A stretch of DNA of 64,000 nt from AP-15 sp963701815 (GTDB lineage: Bacteria > Pseudomonadota > Alphaproteobacteria > ATCC43930 > CGMCC-115725). The DNA lies in NCBI GenBank assembly GCA_963701815.1, contig CAVPBN010000024.1, positions 124,001 through 188,000 on the forward strand. The letters are read 5' to 3'. Made by a program: the position numbers and the translations under genes. The notes under the pieces are model-generated. The model was not told the origin of the DNA and ran no database searches. It was given only the letters and a program-made list of their open reading frames with translations. Shown piece after piece: positions 19,720-29,212 of the stretch; position 1 is the stretch's first letter; every line of letters begins with the position of its first letter.

Positions 19720-20698
19720 TCACGCCGCTTCGGCGGGCCGCTTTGCCTGCAGCACTTCGCGGATCGCGGCGATGATCCGCTTGCGGTCCGGAAAGACGTG
19801 GCTTTCGAGGATCGGGCTGTAGGGTATCGGCACCTGCAAGGCGCAGACCCGTTTTATCGGGGCCTTGAGGCGCGCAAAGGTCGCCATGTCCTCGGTGGCG
19901 ATGGCGGCGATTTCTGCGGAGAAGCCGGCGGTCGGCCCAGCCTCGTCGGCGATGACCAGGCGGCCGGTTTTGCGCACCGAGCCGCGGATCGTTGCGGCGT
20001 CCAATGGCACCAATGTGCGCGGATCGACGATTTCGACCGAGACCCCCTCCTTGTCGAGCTCCTCGGCCGCGGCCAATGCCTCGTGCACGAGCCAGGCAAG
20101 GGCGACGACGGTTACGTCTTTGCCCTCGCGTTTGATGTCGGCCTTGCCCAACGGGATCGTGTAATCCTCTTCGGGCACCGGTCCCTTGCGCGCCATCAAC
20201 CGGCCCGACTCGAATGAGATGACCGGGTTGTTGTCGCGGATCGCCGTCTTGAGCAGGCCTTTCATGTCGTAGGGCGTCGACGGCAGGAACATCTTCAGGC
20301 CGGCCACGTTCATGAACATCGAATAGGGCGATTGCGAGTGCTGCGCCGCGACCTGGCCGCCGCCGCCGACGGATGCCCGGAAACAGGATCGGAAAGTTCA
20401 CCTGGCCGCCGAACATGTAGTGGATCTTGGCGGCCTGATTGACGATCTGGTCCATCGCGACAAAGCAGAACGTCACCTGCCGCCAGTCGACGATCGGGCG
20501 GAAGCCGGAGCCGGCGGCGCCGATCGCCATGCCGGTCAATGCCGCCTCGGTGATCGGCGTCGCCCGGACCCGCTGCGCGCCAAACTCGTTGAGCAATGGC
20601 GGCAGCGCGTCGGTCGACATGTAGAAGACTTTCGGATCGCGCCGCATCTCCTCGGCGACGGCCTCGACCGCAGCCTCGTTGTAAGTCAGCTCTCGCAT
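19720..20698 (-). CDS. 2-oxo acid dehydrogenase E1 component, beta subunit, frameshifted
   Basis: Beta subunit of a ThDP-dependent pyruvate/acetoin/branched-chain-type dehydrogenase. The N-terminal half has ITEAALTGMAIGAAGSGFRP and DQIVNQAAKIHYMFGGQ. The C-terminal half has YDMKGLLKTAIRDNNPVISF and the transketolase C domain VEIVDPRTLVPLD. An extra A at about 20381-20383 shifts the frame in the FPILF-RASVGGGG segment. Corrected length is 325 residues. It pairs with the E1 alpha gene 263 bp upstream. No E2 or E3 gene is in the window, so the complex must borrow them or the enzyme works alone. Confidence 0.88.
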
Positions 20699-20780
20699 CC
20701 TCCGCTCCTCCTTCAGGCCCGGCTGTCCGGTTGCCTTTTGTAAAAGCTCCGTCAGTCGCTTGCGTCAAATAAGCCCCCTC

Positions 20781-20878
20781 GGCCGGGCTTGACCCGGCCG
20801 TCCGTGTCGTGAAACCCTGGCGCGCAAAGGCGTGGGTGCAAACGGAAAGGCCGTGGGTAGGCCGGGTCAAGCCCGGCC
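20781..20878. repeat. Paired REP-like inverted repeats
   Basis: Two 19-bp arms, ggccgggcttgacccggcc at 20781-20799 and its exact reverse complement at 20860-20878, are separated by 60 bp. Each arm can also fold on itself with a 7-bp stem (ggccggg/cccggcc). The type is common between genes in GC-rich alphaproteobacteria. It lies between E1 alpha and E1 beta and may attenuate read-through or stabilise the upstream transcript. Confidence 0.75.
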
Positions 20879-20900
20879 ACGGGGTATCGTTCATTGAGGC

Positions 20901-20941
20901 GGAGTACCATCTCGCAACCAAGGAGTCCATCTCGCAACCAA
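20901..20941. repeat. Two-copy tandem repeat, 20-21 bp
   Basis: The unit ggagtccatctcgcaaccaa occurs twice in direct succession (20901-20921 with one extra A, and 20922-20941). It lies between the paired inverted repeats and the end of the E1 alpha gene. No function is evident; slippage duplication is the simplest reading. Confidence 0.7.
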
Positions 20942-20961
20942 ATGCCGAGCTACATGGCTCT

Positions 20962-21955
20962 TCAGGCGGCAAACACGTCGTCGGCCGCCTGTTCGGGCAG
21001 CGGGAACGGGCTCGCCTCGGCAAAAGCGACGGCGGCCTCGATCGCGGCCGCAATGTCGCGCTCGATGGTTCTGCAATTCGGCGTCGCCGAGATCGCCCTG
21101 CTCGCGGAGCTGGCGTTCGAGCCGGGCGATCGGGTCTTTGCTCCTCCACGCTTCGACCTCGGCCGGGTCTCGAACGTCGGCCTGGCCCCGGCGTTCGGTG
21201 TGGCCGCGCCAGCGGTAGGTCTTGCATTCGATCAGGGTCGGCCCGCCGCCCGAGCGCGCCCGCTCGACCGCGCGGTTCGCCGCCTGATAGACCGCAAAGA
21301 TGTCGTTGCCGTCGACGACGACGCCCGGGATGCCGTAGCCGGCCGCGCGCGCCGCCACGTCGCTCAGCGCGTGGGTCTGGGCGGCCGCGGTGTTCGCGGC
21401 ATACATGTTGTTCTCGCACACATAGAGCATCGGCAATTTCCAGGTCGCCGCGATATTGAGGCATTCGTGGAACGGTCCGGCATTCGAGGCGCCGTCGCCG
21501 AAAAACGACACCGCGACGCCGCCCTTGCCCTCCATCTGTGCGGCAAGGCCGGCGCCGGTGACGATTGCGATCCCGCCGGCGACGATGCCGTTGGCCCCGA
21601 GCATGCCGATGCCGAAATCGGCGATGTGCATCGACCCGCCCTTGCCTTTGCAGTAGCCGGTCTGCCGCCCGTAGAGCTCGGCCATCATGCGGTTGAGGTC
21701 GGCGCCCTTGGCGATGCAATGGCCGTGGCCGCGATGCGTCGAGATGATCCGGTCGCCCTGGCCGAGCGCCGAACAGACGCCGACCGCGACCGCCTCCTCG
21801 CCGATATAGCAATGCACGACGCCGTAGATCTTGCCGGCCAGGTAATCGGCCGAGGCGCGCTCCTCGAAATGGCGGATCGTCAGCATCCGGCGCAGCATCT
21901 CGCGCTGCTCCTCGGGCGGCAGGTTCGGCGAGGGGCTTTGGGTTGAGAGGCTCAT
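20962..21955 (-). CDS. 2-oxo acid dehydrogenase E1 component, alpha subunit, frameshifted near C terminus
   Basis: ThDP-binding alpha subunit of the same enzyme as the following beta gene. The opening LRRMLTIRHFEERASADYLAG and HCYIGEEAVAVGV is typical. The ThDP motif runs from FFGDGASNAGPFHE to YVCENNMYA. Phosphorylation-loop-like THALSDVAARA and CKTYRWRGHTERRG follow. An extra base at about 21067-21068 alters only the last 35 residues. Corrected, the protein ends at 20962 with 330 residues. It resembles acetoin dehydrogenase and PdhA-like proteins equally. It is the first gene after the low-GC cassette. Confidence 0.88.
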
Positions 21956-22075
21956 GGGCGCGATCCTCCAGGTCGATCGTTTCGGCGATGATGGGCCAGC
22001 ATCGGCAGGCTGGCAACCGGAACCTCGCCTTCGTTCAGCCAGACCCGGTAGCGGTCTCTGGCAGCGCCCGGAGAC

Positions 22076-23562
22076 TTAGGGACGCAGCCTTACGCCACCT
22101 TTACGCTTTACGCCCGCAGCCAGCCTGAAGAGGTCTGGCATATTTATCCGTCCATCGGCAGTCGGTTCCACAATAGCCAGATGTTCGAGAGTCTCCAGCA
22201 AGGCGCTGTGGGTTCCAGGATCATCCGCCCCGCTTCCCAGCCGTGGAGGTGGCAAGTACCTCCCCGTTGCGTCGTTTCGTATTTCCCCTTGAATAGCCGC
22301 AATAACCTTTTCCTGGCGCCATCGGCCGAGGATATCGCGCCGATCGGTCGGGACAATCATGTCCCTGAAGGGTCGAAAAACTGCGTCGATCCAGCGGTAA
22401 TCCTCCTTTAGTTCCTGCATCCGGATCCGAGACGCCTGGCGAACGCCCTCCTGAATACTGGGAACATCGAGCGCCGTATCTCTGCTACGCGCCTGTTCCG
22501 CGGCCACGCTAAGTGCAAACAGGAAACTCCGAGGAGCGGCGTGGCCTCGGGCATTCGCTAAGTGATTCGGAACCCAGGTATAAGTTCGACCTTTTGTTGG
22601 GCTTCTGCCCATGAAATCTCCTGCAATTTTCCTAATAGCGCCTGCTGGGCGATCTCGCTGGTAATGAATTCTGAAGGTACCTCGCACCTTTCCAATCCAC
22701 GGGTGATGGCTTGATTAGCTATGTCCACACAATACTCGTTCATAATCTCGCGCGTTTCGTCATGATTGGCAAGATATTGGATTAAAAGGGCGTACAAATC
22801 GGTTCGTGTCCACGTCAACATCACCTCATCGTGCCTCAGTTTGGAAGAATCTCCAACTGCCCACAATTCCGGATCGTCCGCCATATCTGGTCGCAGAAAA
22901 AGTTTGATCTTAATATTACGTGACGACCGCAGGAACAACCCCAATACCAAGAGACCTCGCACAAGCTTTCCGATATCTGACCATCGCGAGGACAGCGTAT
23001 CCAAAGCATCAAACGTTATGAGGTAGCGTTCATTCTTGGCCTGTAAGGTCGTTTCGATCTCCTGGAATGCTCGTCGCTGATGCGCCGGATCTCTAGCCAC
23101 CCACTCAACTTTGTCTTTCCACAATCCACTTGGCATTGCACTTGGACGCAGCGACGCCGGCGCAAGCGATAGAGCTGCGGTTCGCCAAATAACTTCCGGA
23201 TCGAAGCCAGCTGTTAAAAGGCTATTCAGCTCGGATTGGCTTGGGTGTTCGCTCGAAAACTCGCCCCCGCCAAATCCAAGCGAGACATGGAGGCGATCGA
23301 GACTGAGCCGCGGATAAACGCTGGCCAGTCGCTTCCGTTGGCCTGCATCTTGTAATGCGCCGGTCCAAAAGCTTTTGCCGGTGCCGCGGTCCCCTATAAC
23401 GATGGGTCGGGTGGGATCCAGGGCACCCTCATGCTGCCTAATCGTTAGAATACGGTCCCAGGTAGGTGGCTCCGATCCGATCTCTGCGGTTGCGCTCTTG
23501 AGGCCACGCAGAGCAGACCTGATAGGCTCAATAGCCGCATGAGCTGTAACGGTTGAAGTCAT
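22076..23562 (-). CDS. P-loop NTPase resembling the Sll1717 family, frameshifted
   Basis: A 495-residue (corrected) ATPase, third gene of a low-GC cassette. Walker A is GDRGTGKSFW near residue 60, and Walker B is YLITFDALDTLSSRW near 190, followed by LVRGLLVLGLFLRSSRNI. Past the middle comes MGRSPTKGRTYTWVPNHLAN then APRSFLFAL, a block I associate with the Sll1717-type P-loop ATPases. A missing A in the run at 22627-22630 breaks the frame at GKIAGDFMG. The C-terminal part is probably a winged-helix-like helical region (LETLEHLAIVEPTADGRINM). Its start overlaps the previous stop (ATGA). No function is known; a signalling or defence NTPase is a plausible inference. Confidence 0.7.
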
Positions 23563-24859
23563 AGCGCCTTGATCCACATTCGAAGGCCCGCCAGAAATTC
23601 CCCGAAAACGGCACCATAATATCGCTCGGTGAGGTGTTCCGGTAGATGTTGCGGATCAAACAGAGTATAAACCTCGCTGTTGACGACGGCTAACGGGCAA
23701 TGCGGTCCGTCCTCGTCGTCGAGGTCAAAGGTAAATTGAGTCGGATCCGCTAGACTCTCCTGCTTCATCGTAGAGATGATCAAGCCATAATCCCCAACAT
23801 TTAGTGCGATACCGCGCACGATCTGTATCGTTAAGGGTCTTGGCCTGTACCATCTTGAAGCGGTCACGCAGGTCGACGCCTTTCGAAGATGACTCGAGTA
23901 GCTGCCGGATTGCCGAGAAGAGGATGTTATAATCGTCTACTGTCTGCGCTGAATTAACCCCGAAAAGGAAAACCTGAGCTCCCAGGCCGAGAAGGGAGGA
24001 GGCCGCTGTCTCATGTAGGCCCGCGCGCACATCGATCAACACAATGTCGTACGATCGATTGCCTATCAGGTCGGTGAGTAATAATTCGACCTTATCGGTA
24101 AAGGACTTTTGCACCAAACGTCCGGCTGCCGCTCCAGGCGTGTAAGCCCGCGCTAGCTTAGATAAATAGCTCGCTGAGCGAACCGACGCGCGTCGACCGA
24201 CCGCGGGCACCACGTCAACGATGCCGCTCCCGGTCGTGAACGGGCTTCCTCCGATCATGTCCTGAACAACTGCCGTTGTATCTATGCCGATCGCTCCCCA
24301 TGAGAACCAATCGACTACGCCATAATCTGGGAGACGATCGGTGTCCAAGAGGAGGCTGCCTTGGCCGGGAGCCTCTAGATCAAGATCCAAAACTAAAACG
24401 TTGGAACCCCGATGTGCGAGATCTGCGGCCGCCACAGCTACCGCAGTAGATCTCCCCACCCCGCCTTTGAGGCCGTAGAACGCGAATCCTCGGAACATTC
24501 GGGACAGCAGATGAGGGAGGGCGGAGCCAGTCGTCTCCGGCCAGCCGGCGATCTAAGAGATGAAGAGAATAGTCAGTCCCCTCAACACGGACAATCAGGC
24601 CTGTTTCGTCCAAAGTCTCAAGCCCTAACGGTGTTCGCGCAACCAATAAGGGCTCTCTTGGTGATAAATACGATCGCAATTCAGAGGAAAGCGCTACCTC
24701 AATGCGCATTACGTCCTCGTCCGAAATATAGGGCTCCTGACCGATGAAACTAAGTCGACCAAACACATCTCGAATAAAACGTCCGTGCAAAGCACGCCCG
24801 CCTATCACCGAATAAACCGCATGGGCAAATGTCTGCAGCGCTTCATCATAATCTAGCAT
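23559..24859 (-). CDS. KGGVGR-motif variant ParA/MinD-like ATPase with N-terminal domain, frameshifted twice
   Basis: Corrected for extra bases at about 24487 and 23760, this is one 432-residue protein. It has an N-terminal alpha/beta domain (residues 1-120, ending DYSLHLLDRRLAGDDWL) joined to a ParA/MinD-type ATPase. The deviant Walker A is KGGVGRST: the signature first Lys is kept but the P-loop Lys is Arg. Other marks are VLVLDLDLEAPGQGS (A-prime), YDIVLIDVRAGLHETAA (Walker B) and VFLFGVNSAQTVDDYN. It lies 4 bp after the HEPN-like gene and overlaps the next NTPase by 4 bp. Base composition is clearly lower in GC than the flanks. A family with this motif variant exists, with unknown role. 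Confidence 0.75.
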
Positions 24860-24863
24860 GGTA

Positions 24864-25262
24864 TCACATTACAAAGCCGCAAGATCGGAGCAACATTTCT
24901 GCATCCGCTTGCCATGCCGCACAACGAATGACATCAATCGACCCAGCCGCAGCATACCGCGTATCTGCAGTATACCCGTCTAGGAAAGATCCGACGCTCA
25001 AGATACCTAAAAGGAAGGTCATGTGCCTCGTGCGACCGGACCTCAGAATGGCCTGACCGAGTTGAGGGAAGTGCGTCTTCAGCCCGCTAGGACGATCGAT
25101 CGTTATCCCGGAGTTCTCAAGTGCAGATTTCGCTGCACACTCTGCCGAGATACCAAAGAGATGGCCCGCTGTGGCTGGATCTCCATGCCTCTGAAGAGCC
25201 ACCGCGTCGCGATAAAGTCTTCCAGCGGAATCGGAATATGACTCCGTCAACGTCCAGGCCAT
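24864..25262 (-). CDS. HEPN-like helical protein, first gene of the low-GC cassette
   Basis: A 132-residue, mostly helical protein. The central block HLFGISAECAAKSALENSG, followed by GLKTHFPQLGQAI and late DGYTADTRYAAAG, matches the layout of HEPN-type proteins (AAE-x-A-x-K helix, a His before the second helix, RY near the end). An R-x6-H spacing (RPSGLKTH) is present, but I cannot say it is the catalytic RNase motif. It is the promoter-proximal gene, 4 bp ahead of the KGGVGR ATPase. HEPN proteins often serve as RNases or nucleotide-handling partners in conflict systems. Assignment is by pattern only. Confidence 0.55.
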   Translation of the reverse strand: MAWTLTESYSDSAGRLYRDAVALQRHGDPATAGHLFGISAECAAKSALENSGITIDRPSGLKTHFPQLGQAILRSGRTRHMTFLLGILSVGSFLDGYTADTRYAAAGSIDVIRCAAWQADAEMLLRSCGFVM

Positions 25263-25280
25263 TGTTTAGTTGTCAACTTC

Positions 25281-25332
25281 CCAGGGTAACCATGCTCGAA
25301 CCTACACCGTTGTAGATCAGAGCATGCCCTGG
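25281..25332 (-). terminator. Imperfect stem-loop between ThDP enzyme gene and cassette
   Basis: ccaggg at 25281-25286 plus catgctc at 25291-25297 pair with gagcatg at 25320-25326 plus ccctgg at 25327-25332. The result is a 13-bp stem with a 4-nt bulge and a 22-nt loop. It lies just past the ThDP enzyme stop on the minus strand, so it could end that transcript before the cassette. There is no strong U-run, so confidence is low. Confidence 0.35.
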
Positions 25333-25342
25333 TCCAAAACCT

Positions 25343-27114
25343 TCACGCCACCCGGTCGCCCTGGCGGATCTCGACGGTGCGGTTGTCGACGGCGGGGAGC
25401 ATGCGGGCGGGGTCGCGGGTGACGATCACGTCGACCACGGTCGGGCGGGTGCGCTCGGCGAGGCCGGCGGCGAGCGCGGCGGGCAGTTGCTCCGGGTCCT
25501 CGACGCGGATGCCGTTGCACCCCATCGCGCGGGCGATCGCCGCGTAATCCATCTCGACCAGGTCGGAGGATTGGTAGCGGCCGCGGAACATCGCGTATTG
25601 CAACGCCTTCACATAACCCGAGGCGGCGTTGTTGACGACGACGACGGTCAGCCCGATCCCGGCGCGGCGCGCGGTTTCGAGTTCGCCCAGGGTCATGTTG
25701 AAGCCGCCGTCGCCGCCGATCGCGACGACCGGGGTGCCGGGTGCGGCGAGCGCCGCCCCGATCCCGCCCGGCAGCCCATAGCCGATCGAGGCCAGCCCGC
25801 GGTCGGGGATGAAACGCCGCCCGGCGGTCTTGGTGTCGTAGAGGAGCCCGGTCCAATGCCCGGCAAACCCGCCATCGGCGACGAGGATGCTGTCGGCCGG
25901 CAAGGCCTGGTTCAGCTCGCGGCAGAGCCGCGCCATGTGGATCGGCCGCTCTGCCGAATCGAGCCGGGCCGCCGCCTCGTCGCGCCACGCCGCCATGCGC
26001 TTCGGGATCTCGGCGACATAGTCGGCGCGGGCGGCGCGGGCCTGCCGCCCGTCATCGGCGAGCGCCTGCGTCAGGTCGTCGAGCCCGGCGCGGGCGTCGC
26101 CCCACAGCGCCACCGCCGCCGGCAGGCAGCGGCCGATCTCTTCGGCGACGATCTCCAGATGATCAGCGGGATCGAGCGCGACGGCAGGGCGTAGCGTTTG
26201 GTGGCGATCTCGCCGAGCTTGCAGCCGACGACGACGAGACAATCCGACGCCTCGATCAGTTCGTTGGCGATCCGCGAATAGCGGCCGAAGAGGCCGGCCG
26301 ACAGCGGATGGGTGCAGGCGATGCCGCCCTTGCCGCTCATCGTGTGCGCGACCGGGATCGACTGCGCCTCGGCCAGCGCCAGCAATGCCTGATACCCTTG
26401 CGACTGGTGAATGCCGCCGCCGGCCAGGATCAATGGCCGCCTGGCGCGGGCGATCAACGCCGCGGCGCGGGCGATGTCGGCATGGTCGGGGCGGATGCGC
26501 CGCGCCGGCGCCTGCAACGTCGCCGGGTCGATCGCGAAATCCTCGGCGGCGAAATCATGCTCGCCGTGGCAGACATCCTCCGGCACGTCGAGCAATACCG
26601 GCCCCGGCCGGCCCGAGGTCGCCACCGCGAAGGCGCGGGCCAACAGTTCGGGAACGCGTGCGGTTTGCTCGACCCGGATCAATTCCTTGACCGCCGGCCG
26701 CAGGATTTCGACCTGACGGCATTCCTGGGTCATGTTTTTCCAGGAATGGCCGCGGTTGGTGTCGCCGGCAAAGGCGACGACCGGGGTGCCGGCGTTCAAC
26801 GCCTCGATCAGCCCGGTGACGAGATTGGTGGCGCCGGGCCCGAGGGTGCCGTCGCAGACCCCCGGCCGGTTGGTGACCCGCGCATAAGCCTCGGCGGCAA
26901 ACGCGCCGCAGCGTTCGTCGTTGATCAGGAAATGCCGCATGCCGAGCTGCGCCAGCGCATCGTAGAACGGCAACAGTTGAAAGCCGCCCATGCCGAACAT
27001 CGGCCCGACCTCGGCCAGCCGCAGCATCTCGGCCATCGCGCGGCCGCCGTTCATGCGGCCGGAGGGGCGGTTGCTGGCCCGATTGGCTTCGCTGAGACTG
27101 GCGCTCTCGCTCAT
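25343..27114 (-). CDS. ThDP-dependent acetolactate synthase-like enzyme, frameshifted
   Basis: A 590-residue (corrected) three-domain ThDP enzyme. The activating Glu region is HFLINDERCGAFAAEAYAR, the PYR-domain end TSGRPGPVLLDVPEDV, and the C-terminal ThDP/Mg motif GGDGGFNMTLGELETA to VVNNAASG. A missing base at about 26161-26163 breaks the frame at PLIHLEIVAEE. The ATG at 27112-27114 has a gggagga ribosome site. It is more like the large family of acetolactate synthase/oxalyl-CoA or benzoylformate decarboxylase relatives than true IlvB, and no small subunit is adjacent. It lies in a run with a serine hydrolase and an LLM oxidoreductase. Confidence 0.85.
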
Positions 27115-27139
27115 CCGTGTTCCTCCCGATCGTGGGTCT

Positions 27140-27971
27140 TTAGCTCGCGGGTTTGACCCGCGGTGCGGCGGCGCGGACAATGGCGACAAACTCGCGCGCG
27201 GTGTTGCCTGGCGCCAAGCCGAGCGCGGCGGCGCGGGCATTGACGCGGGACAGGATACCGTCCTCGTAGGTCGAGCGGGCGTCGCCGATGCGCGCACTCG
27301 CCGCTGCGACCGTGGCGGCGGCGACGCCGCGCCTGTCGAGCGCGGCGAGCCGGGTCACGCCGGCTTCGTCGACGCCGATCCCGGCATCGTTGAAGAGGGC
27401 GGCCAGCGCATCGTATTTGAGCGCGGTCTCCGGCTTTCCGCCCAACAGCCCGCCATGCGATCCGGTGACGACGATCGCGCCGACATGCTCGGGGCCGACC
27501 GCCGAGGCCGAGTCGAATGCCCACACCGCCGGCGGCTCGGCGATCAGCAGAAACGCCGATTCCAGCGCGGGCGGCGGCTCTCGCCTGTCCACGGATGCCT
27601 GCGCCAGAAGGCCGGCGGCGGCGGCGCAGGCAATGCCGGCGCGACATCCGAGCGCGGTCAGCCAGCGGATTGGCATGGGTGACGACGCCGCGGGCCATCA
27701 TGTCGGCGCCGTCGCCGATGCGCGCGGTCAGGTGCCCGACCGCGGCAGCCGGTATGCCGAGTTCCGCAAGGTAGTCGAGCCCGGCGACGCCGGCATGGTC
27801 GCGCCCGATGCCGGCATCGTTGAAGACCGCCGCGGCGACGCCGAGCTTCGCCGCCAGATACGCGGCATAGACGCCGCCATGCGAGCCGTTGACGACGACG
27901 GCGCCTTGGGCCTCGGCGCCGATGCGGGTGATGCTGTCGGCAGTTACGATCGGCGCCGGCGCGGCGGGCAT
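27140..27971 (-). CDS. Unknown protein with two tandem GSHGG domains, frameshifted
   Basis: Two reading frames join, after removing an extra base at about 27657-27666, into one 276-residue protein. It is made of two similar halves. Half 1 has AVVVNGSHGGVYAAYLA, AAVFNDAGIGRDHAGV, and ARIGDGADMMARGVVTHAN. Half 2 has AIVVTGSHGGLLGGKPE, AALFNDAGIGVDEAGV, and ARIGDARSTYEDGILSRVN. The shared G-S-H-G-G and FNDAGIG motifs look like an active site, but I do not recognise the family. No signal peptide is seen. The start at 27971 lies 4 bp after the serine hydrolase stop, so it belongs to that operon. Confidence 0.65.
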
Positions 27972-27975
27972 GGGA

Positions 27976-29190
27976 TCACTGCGCGCCGGGGCCGGTGACG
28001 GCGGCGTAGACGAGCTGGCGCGACAGGCAGCGGTAGTAGAGCCGGCGGTCGGGGGCCTGGGACAGGAACACGGCGACCAGGTCTTCGGCCGGGTCGATCC
28101 AGAAATAGGTGCCGGTGACCCCGCCCCAGAAGAATTCGCCGACCGAGCCCGGCACCGGCGACATGCCGGGCTGGGTGCGCACCGCAAAACCGAGCCCGAA
28201 GCCGTAGCCCATCTCCGGCACCGGGGCGAGCGCCCCGAACCGGGAGCGAGCGGTCTCGCCGTAACCGCACCCGGGCGGCAGATGGTCCGAGGCCATGTGC
28301 CGGACCGTCTTCGGCGCCAGCAGCCGGGCGCCGTCGAGTTCGCCGCCGTTCAGCAGCATCTGGCAAAAGCGCAGGTAATCGGCCGCGGTCGAGACCAGCC
28401 CGCCGCCGCCCGAGGCCCAGCGATGCGGGCGGCCGACGTTGCGCATCGGCGGCCGGGCGCCGGTGGCGGCGTCGGTCTGCGGCTCGGCGAGGCGTTCGGC
28501 GCGCGCGCCGGTCGCCTCGAATGCGGTATCGGCCATGCCGAGCGGACCGGTGATCCGCGCGGCGAAAAACTCGGCGAGACCTTGGCCCGAAACCACTTCT
28601 ACGACGCGCCCCAGCACATCGGTCGACATGCTGTATTCCCAGGTCGTCCCCGGCTCGAACATCAGCGGCAATGCCGCGAGCTTCGATGCCAGTTCGGCGT
28701 TGGTCTGGTCCTCGTTCATCAGCCCGGCATCGCGCCAGATCATCTGCACCGGCGAGTCGCCGAACGCGGCATAAGTCAGCCCGGAGGTATGGCGCATCAA
28801 ATCCTGCACGGTCATCACCCGCTCGGCGCGGATGCGCTCGACACCGACCGTGCGTTCCTTGAATTCCGGCAGATACTCGCCGACCGGCGCCGAAATCTGC
28901 AGGCTTCCCTCCTCGGCCAGCATCATCGCCGCGACCGAGGTCAAGGGCTTGGTCATCGAGGCGACGCGAAAGATCGCATCCATGGTCATCGGCGCCTGCG
29001 CCTCGCGGTCGCGAAAGCCGACGGCTTCGGCATAGCCGACCTGCCCGGCGCGCGCGATCACCATGACCGCGCCGGGGATCAGCCGCCGCCCGACATCGGC
29101 GCGCAAGGTCCGGGTGATCCGCTCAAGCCGCTGCGGCGACAGGCCGAGATCCTGCGCCCGGTCGGCGCGCGGCAACCCCAATGCGGTCAT
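27976..29190 (-). CDS. Serine hydrolase, class C beta-lactamase family
   Basis: A 404-residue protein of the beta-lactamase/transpeptidase-like fold. The catalytic S-x-x-K motif is SMTK (in FRVASMTKPLTSVAAMML), the second motif is Tyr-containing (TTWEYSMSTDVLGRVVE), and later come GGGGLVSTAADYLRFCQML and FFWGGVTGTYFWIDP. No signal peptide is evident, which points to a cytoplasmic esterase or amidase rather than an antibiotic-resistance enzyme. It sits between the LLM oxidoreductase (22 bp) and the tandem GSHGG gene (4 bp), so it probably acts on a small-molecule ester in that pathway. Confidence 0.88.
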   Translation of the reverse strand: MTALGLPRADRAQDLGLSPQRLERITRTLRADVGRRLIPGAVMVIARAGQVGYAEAVGFRDREAQAPMTMDAIFRVASMTKPLTSVAAMMLAEEGSLQISAPVGEYLPEFKERTVGVERIRAERVMTVQDLMRHTSGLTYAAFGDSPVQMIWRDAGLMNEDQTNAELASKLAALPLMFEPGTTWEYSMSTDVLGRVVEVVSGQGLAEFFAARITGPLGMADTAFEATGARAERLAEPQTDAATGARPPMRNVGRPHRWASGGGGLVSTAADYLRFCQMLLNGGELDGARLLAPKTVRHMASDHLPPGCGYGETARSRFGALAPVPEMGYGFGLGFAVRTQPGMSPVPGSVGEFFWGGVTGTYFWIDPAEDLVAVFLSQAPDRRLYYRCLSRQLVYAAVTGPGAQ

Positions 29191-29212
29191 CTCCTGTCTC
29201 CCGATTGGCGCT

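Noticed and set aside
24864..25262. Catalytic R-x4-6-H HEPN RNase motif
   Set aside because: RPSGLKTH fits the spacing, but its place in the fold cannot be verified by eye, so RNase activity is not claimed.
21956..25342. Mobile-element ends (integrase, att repeats, tRNA target) around the low-GC cassette
   Set aside because: No integrase or transposase gene and no clear direct repeat was visible; only a stem-loop at 25281-25332.
27976..29190. Antibiotic-resistance beta-lactamase
   Set aside because: The S-x-x-K fold is present, but there is no signal peptide and the operon is metabolic; an esterase-like hydrolase is more likely.
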